The notes beneath the pieces were generated by a model that saw only the letters and a program-made list of their open reading frames with translations, searched no databases and had not been told where the DNA came from. The position numbers and the translations under genes are program-made. From NCBI RefSeq assembly GCF_000426505.1, contig NZ_AUFM01000018.1, positions 1 through 64,000 on the forward strand: a stretch of DNA of 64,000 nucleotides. The letters are read 5' to 3'. Positions 60,788 to 64,000 of the stretch are shown here, piece after piece. How positions within the stretch are numbered: position 1 is the stretch's first letter; each line of letters opens with the position of its first letter. This DNA is from Nisaea denitrificans DSM 18348 (GTDB taxonomy: Bacteria > Pseudomonadota > Alphaproteobacteria > Thalassobaculales > Thalassobaculaceae).

Positions 60788-61852
60788 ATGACGCATTCGA
60801 TCCCGAAAAACAGGCCCCAGGACCAGAAAGACTACAGCTCACTGACAAACAGGCGGTTCGGTGTGGCCCTCGCCGGCTTCATGCTGGTTGCCATGGCCGC
60901 TATTGCCGACATGCTGATCGGGCCGTCTTTCCTGAATGTCTTCGATGTCCTCGCGGCCCTGATTGATGCCGACGGTGCCGGCGATCCGATGGCAGTCGTG
61001 ATCGTGCACGATATTCGCCTGCCGATGACCCTGACGGGCCTGATCGTCGGGGCTTCGCTCGGGATTGGCGGCGCGCTGATGCAGACCATCCTGGGCAACC
61101 CGCTCGCCAGCCCCTACACGCTCGGCTTTTCCGCCGCGGCTGGCCTCGGCGCGTCGATCGCCATCCTGACCGGCTTCTCACTCGGCCCCTTGTCCGCTTT
61201 CAGCGTTCCAGTCGCAGCCTTCAGCACCGCATCACTCGCGGCCATTCTCGTTCTCGGACTTTCCTGGCGGCGCGGCATGAGCGCGGAGGTCATGGTTCTG
61301 GCCGGCATCGCGACCCTGTTTCTGTTCCAGTCATTGCAATCCCTGATCCAGTACATGGCTGCGCCGGAAATCCTGCAGGAGATCGTGTTCTGGGTCTTTG
61401 GCAGCCTGCTGAAAGCCGGCTGGACCAGTGTCCGGGTTTCCGGCTCGATCCTGATCCTCGGGTGCCTTCTGATCCTTCCGAATTTGTGGCACCTGACGGC
61501 GCTCCGCCTCGGCGAAGCGCGCGCGGCCAGCCTGGGTGTGAAAGTCAAACCGCTCCGGCTCAGGGTCTTTGCAATCGTTGCCCTCTTGACGGCGGGCGCC
61601 GTCTCCTTTGTCGGCACAATCGGTTTCATCGGCCTGGTCGCCCCGCATATCGCCCGCATGCTGGTCGGCGAGGATCAACGCCTGTTGCTGCCCCTGTCCG
61701 GCGTCGCAGGTGCGGGCATCATGATCGGCGCATCGATCGCCTCGAAACTCATCGCACCCGGCGCCGTTGTTCCGATCGGCATCGTCACCGCGATTATCGG
61801 CGTGCCTTTCCTGTTCGGGCTGATCCTTAAGCAAAGGAGGGCATACTGGTGA
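60788..61852 (+). CDS. FecCD-type ABC transporter permease
   Basis: A 354-residue polytopic permease of the FecCD/BtuC family with about nine or ten helices. Typical landmarks are DIRLPMTLTGLIVGASLGIGG, LGNPLASPYTLGFSAAAGLG and IGFIGLVAPHIARMLVGEDQ. It forms the membrane channel of the importer together with the ATPase that overlaps its stop by 4 bases (GTGA). Confidence 0.93.
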   Translation: MTHSIPKNRPQDQKDYSSLTNRRFGVALAGFMLVAMAAIADMLIGPSFLNVFDVLAALIDADGAGDPMAVVIVHDIRLPMTLTGLIVGASLGIGGALMQTILGNPLASPYTLGFSAAAGLGASIAILTGFSLGPLSAFSVPVAAFSTASLAAILVLGLSWRRGMSAEVMVLAGIATLFLFQSLQSLIQYMAAPEILQEIVFWVFGSLLKAGWTSVRVSGSILILGCLLILPNLWHLTALRLGEARAASLGVKVKPLRLRVFAIVALLTAGAVSFVGTIGFIGLVAPHIARMLVGEDQRLLLPLSGVAGAGIMIGASIASKLIAPGAVVPIGIVTAIIGVPFLFGLILKQRRAYW

Positions 61853-62631
61853 CACTGCTCGTGAAAGACCTGTCCCTCAGCTACGGCCGAACGGAGATCC
61901 TGCGAAATATCACCTTCAGCCTTCCGGCCGGGTGCCGCGCCGCGCTGATCGGCCCGAACGGCACCGGAAAATCGAGTCTTCTGAGGGCCATTGCCGGCCT
62001 GCAACCGCATGGCGGAACGGTCTCTATGCTCTCGGGCGAACGGCCGGAAGATGCCATTGCCTATATGCCGCAGGATACCGGAACAGCTTCGGCCCTGACC
62101 GTTCTCGAGGTTGTGCTGCTTGGCCGCCTGCGAAGCCTCGGCATGAGGGTCGCCGAGAAAGACCGGGAGGCAGCTCTCGAAGCGCTTGCCGTCTTCGGAC
62201 TCAGTGACCTGCAATTGCGAACATTGGGGCATCTCAGTGGAGGCCAGCGCCAACTGGTGTTCCTGGCCCAGGCGCTGGTTCGCGCGCCAGCCGTCCTGCT
62301 GCTTGACGAGCCGACTGCCGCTCTCGACCTGCGTCATCAGATCCTTGTCCTCGACATCGTTCACAAACATTGCCGGGAGCACGGAATCCTTGCCATCGCA
62401 GCCATGCACGACCTTGGTCTGGCAACCCGCTTTGCCGATCAGATCATCAGCCTGTCGGATGGAAGTATCCTGGCGACCGGCACGCCCGAAGCGGTCCTGA
62501 CAGCCGCGACGATCGAAACGCTTTATGGGGTCACCGCCGAGATCACCCGTACTGCCTCTGGCGGTTTTGCCATCACACCGACCGGGCTTTCAAACCCGCC
62601 TGGCAGCCAGAAAGAGCGCGTTTCGGCTTGA
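61849..62631 (+). CDS. FecE/BtuD-type ABC transporter ATP-binding protein
   Basis: The 260-residue ATPase of the importer. Walker A is GPNGTGKSS, the signature is LSGGQRQLVFLAQ, and Walker B is VLLLDEPTAALDLRHQ; the H-loop His is in AAMHDLGLA. It starts with GTG overlapping the permease stop and completes the binding protein, permease, ATPase set. Confidence 0.93.
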   Translation: MTLLVKDLSLSYGRTEILRNITFSLPAGCRAALIGPNGTGKSSLLRAIAGLQPHGGTVSMLSGERPEDAIAYMPQDTGTASALTVLEVVLLGRLRSLGMRVAEKDREAALEALAVFGLSDLQLRTLGHLSGGQRQLVFLAQALVRAPAVLLLDEPTAALDLRHQILVLDIVHKHCREHGILAIAAMHDLGLATRFADQIISLSDGSILATGTPEAVLTAATIETLYGVTAEITRTASGGFAITPTGLSNPPGSQKERVSA

Positions 62632-62739
62632 ATTTCCGCGCCTCCTCAGGCAGAAGCCCTGCACTCCCTATCCGGTTTATGACCGCGCGGCATATCGGCA
62701 CGCGCCCTGGTTTTGAGAACCGGCGAAGAGGAAGTTGCA

Positions 62740-63414
62740 TTGATCGCATTCGAAACTGTCAGCGTGACGGCGGGAGACCGGACCGTTCTCGCGGACATCA
62801 ACCTGACGCTGCGGGAACGGCGGATTGCCGTGATCGGCGCCAACGGGTCTGGTAAATCGACCTTCGCCCGGCTGATCAACGGCCTGCGCCGGCCAAGCAC
62901 CGGAGCCGTCACCGTGGACGGCCTCGATACCGTGAAGGCCGCGAAGGAAGTCCGTCGGCAAGTCGGCTTTCTGTTTCAGGATCCGGACAACCAGATCGTC
63001 ATGCCTCTGGTGGAAGAAGACCTCCGCTTCAGTCTGAAGGCTCTGAAACTCAGCCCGGCGGACGAGGACGAGCGGATCGAGCGCATCCTCGACAGCTACG
63101 GGCTGACCCATTTACGCTATCAGCCTTCCCACAGCCTGAGTGGCGGCGAAAAGCAGCTGCTCGCGCTCGCCAATTCAATGCTCCGTGAGCCGCGCTATCT
63201 GGTGCTGGACGAGCCGACCACCCTGCTCGACCTGAAAAACCGGAAGCGGGTGATGACTGCCATCGAAGAACTGTCGCAGACGGTGATTTGCGTCACCCAT
63301 GATCTTGAGATCGCAGCGACCGCCGATCGTGTGCTGGTGCTGGCGGACGGCCGTATCGCTTTCGACGGAGCCGCGACGGATGCCATCGCGGCTTACAGGG
63401 AGATGGCAGAGTGA
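62740..63414 (+). CDS. bioM: ECF transporter ATPase, BioM-like
   Basis: A 224-residue ATPase of an energy-coupling factor importer. Walker A is GANGSGKST, the Q-loop segment FLFQDPDNQIVMPLVEEDL, the signature LSGGEKQLLALANSML, and Walker B YLVLDEPTTLLDLKN. The DNQIVMP-type Q-loop is typical of ECF ATPases and the sequence resembles BioM of the biotin system. The start is TTG at 62740 with GAGGAAG upstream; an ATG is not available. It overlaps the next gene by 4 bases (GTGA). It lacks a clear link to the FecBCDE genes. Confidence 0.85.
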   Translation: MIAFETVSVTAGDRTVLADINLTLRERRIAVIGANGSGKSTFARLINGLRRPSTGAVTVDGLDTVKAAKEVRRQVGFLFQDPDNQIVMPLVEEDLRFSLKALKLSPADEDERIERILDSYGLTHLRYQPSHSLSGGEKQLLALANSMLREPRYLVLDEPTTLLDLKNRKRVMTAIEELSQTVICVTHDLEIAATADRVLVLADGRIAFDGAATDAIAAYREMAE

Positions 63415-64000
63415 AACTGTCGCTCTATGTCCGCCGGGACTCCCCGGTTCATGCCCTGCCCGCCGGCTGGAAGCTCAGCCTGCTGCTCATGACGGGGCTG
63501 CTGATTCTTTTCACCGACGACGCACGGCTGCTTGGCGCCGGTCTCGCCATAATGTTGATCGGGTTTCCGCTGGCTCGACTGCCGTTATCGGAAATCATCC
63601 ATCAGGCCCGCCCGCTGCTGATTGTCCTCGCGATCTTTTATGCGGCGCATGCCATGTTCACTTCGATCGATACCGGAACAGTCCTGACATTACGGTTCGC
63701 CATCATGATCGCCTGCAGCCTGCTGCTGACGCTGACGACACGCGTCTCGGATCTGATGTCCGTGCTTGAGCGCACGCTTCGGCCGCTTGCGCCGCTCGGA
63801 CTCAATCCGGAGAAGACCAGCCTTGTTTTCGCCATGACGATCCGCTTCATTCCGGTCTTGGCTGAAACTTGGGAAACTGTCCGCGTGGCACAACAGGCCC
63901 GCGGCATGGACCGCAATCCGCTCGCCCTGCTGATCCCGATGACGGTGCTGACCCTGCGCCGCGCCGAGCAGATCAGCGACGCCATCGAGGCGCGCGGTGT
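63411..64000 (+). CDS. bioN: ECF transporter transmembrane subunit, BioN-like (runs off the window)
   Basis: The first about 196 codons of an ECF T-component, the membrane scaffold that joins the ATPase to the substrate-binding S-component. The protein starts with GTG at 63411 and has about five helices visible, plus RPLAPLGLNPEKTSLVFAMT and a coupling-helix motif ARGMDRNPL containing the family Ala-Arg-Gly. The pairing with the BioM-like gene points to a biotin importer. The S-component BioY is not in the window and may follow beyond base 64000. Confidence 0.85.
   Translation, partial: MKLSLYVRRDSPVHALPAGWKLSLLLMTGLLILFTDDARLLGAGLAIMLIGFPLARLPLSEIIHQARPLLIVLAIFYAAHAMFTSIDTGTVLTLRFAIMIACSLLLTLTTRVSDLMSVLERTLRPLAPLGLNPEKTSLVFAMTIRFIPVLAETWETVRVAQQARGMDRNPLALLIPMTVLTLRRAEQISDAIEARG

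Noticed and set aside
1-64000. CRISPR arrays, insertion sequences, phage genes, integrases or rRNA operons
   Set aside because: I looked for regularly spaced repeats, transposase motifs, terminal inverted repeats and attachment sites and saw none. The tRNA genes near the left end are not followed by an integrase.

Overview
The window looks like chromosomal DNA from a free-living, probably marine, alphaproteobacterium. The grounds are high GC content, dense short operons with ATGA/GTGA/TGATG overlaps, a tRNA-Tyr/tRNA-Gly/tuf block, a hut operon of the HutF type, an ECF41 sigma factor, PAS_5 and DUF1513/imelysin genes, and a Zur box of alphaproteobacterial type. A Rhodospirillales-like (Nisaea/Thalassobaculum-type) host is my best guess, but that is inference. 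I see no insertion sequence, prophage, CRISPR array or rRNA operon.

Layout. 1-930: start of tuf (EF-Tu) behind tRNA-Tyr and tRNA-Gly, with a clear promoter, divergent from an RlmB/TrmH-type rRNA methyltransferase. 1.9-13.9 kb: mostly single housekeeping or accessory genes (membrane cytochrome c, Zn alcohol dehydrogenase, GNAT, FkbM methyltransferase, SDR, ankyrin protein, DEDDh exonuclease, formamidase, DUF2062). A cobalamin riboswitch plus terminator lies at 7.56-7.77 kb with no gene behind it. 14-16 kb: phosphonate catabolism pair (phnX and its FAD oxidoreductase partner). 16-21.7 kb: signalling island with a PAS protein, a small phosphatase-like protein, two pentapeptide-repeat proteins flanking a class III cyclase-homology protein, and a PilZ protein. 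21.7-29 kb: iron-linked block with a near-consensus Fur box, imelysin, di-haem DUF1111, second imelysin, DUF1513, cytochrome c, and a convergent ChaN-type haem-binding gene.

29-38.9 kb: an ECF41 sigma factor coupled to an AhpD-like protein, a four-gene DUF1538/DUF1538/PII-like/CBS operon, an MFS transporter with a His-rich tail, a KDPGal aldolase, znuA and znuB with a Zur box but no znuC, RidA, and a PleD-like diguanylate cyclase. 39-44 kb: thioesterase and hydrolase divergent from a MarR regulator, then a PhnD-like lipoprotein with a hybrid-free sensor kinase. 44-52.1 kb: the histidine-utilisation cluster hutF-hutC on the minus strand and hutI-hutH-hutU plus a divergent HutH-like protein on the plus strand, read from a shared promoter with a HutC-type palindrome.

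52.2-64 kb: lone msrQ, lone pstB, a Tat-exported tyrosinase with a small secreted partner, an HCCA isomerase-like protein, PhoX phosphatase with a strong terminator, then DUF2946, a FecBCDE-type metal/siderophore/corrinoid importer and the start of a BioMN-type ECF transporter that runs off the end.

The most interesting items are the orphan riboswitch, the pentapeptide/cyclase/PilZ island, the HutH paralogue that has lost the Gly of its Ala-Ser-Gly cofactor motif, and the DUF1538 operon with its two sensor proteins.
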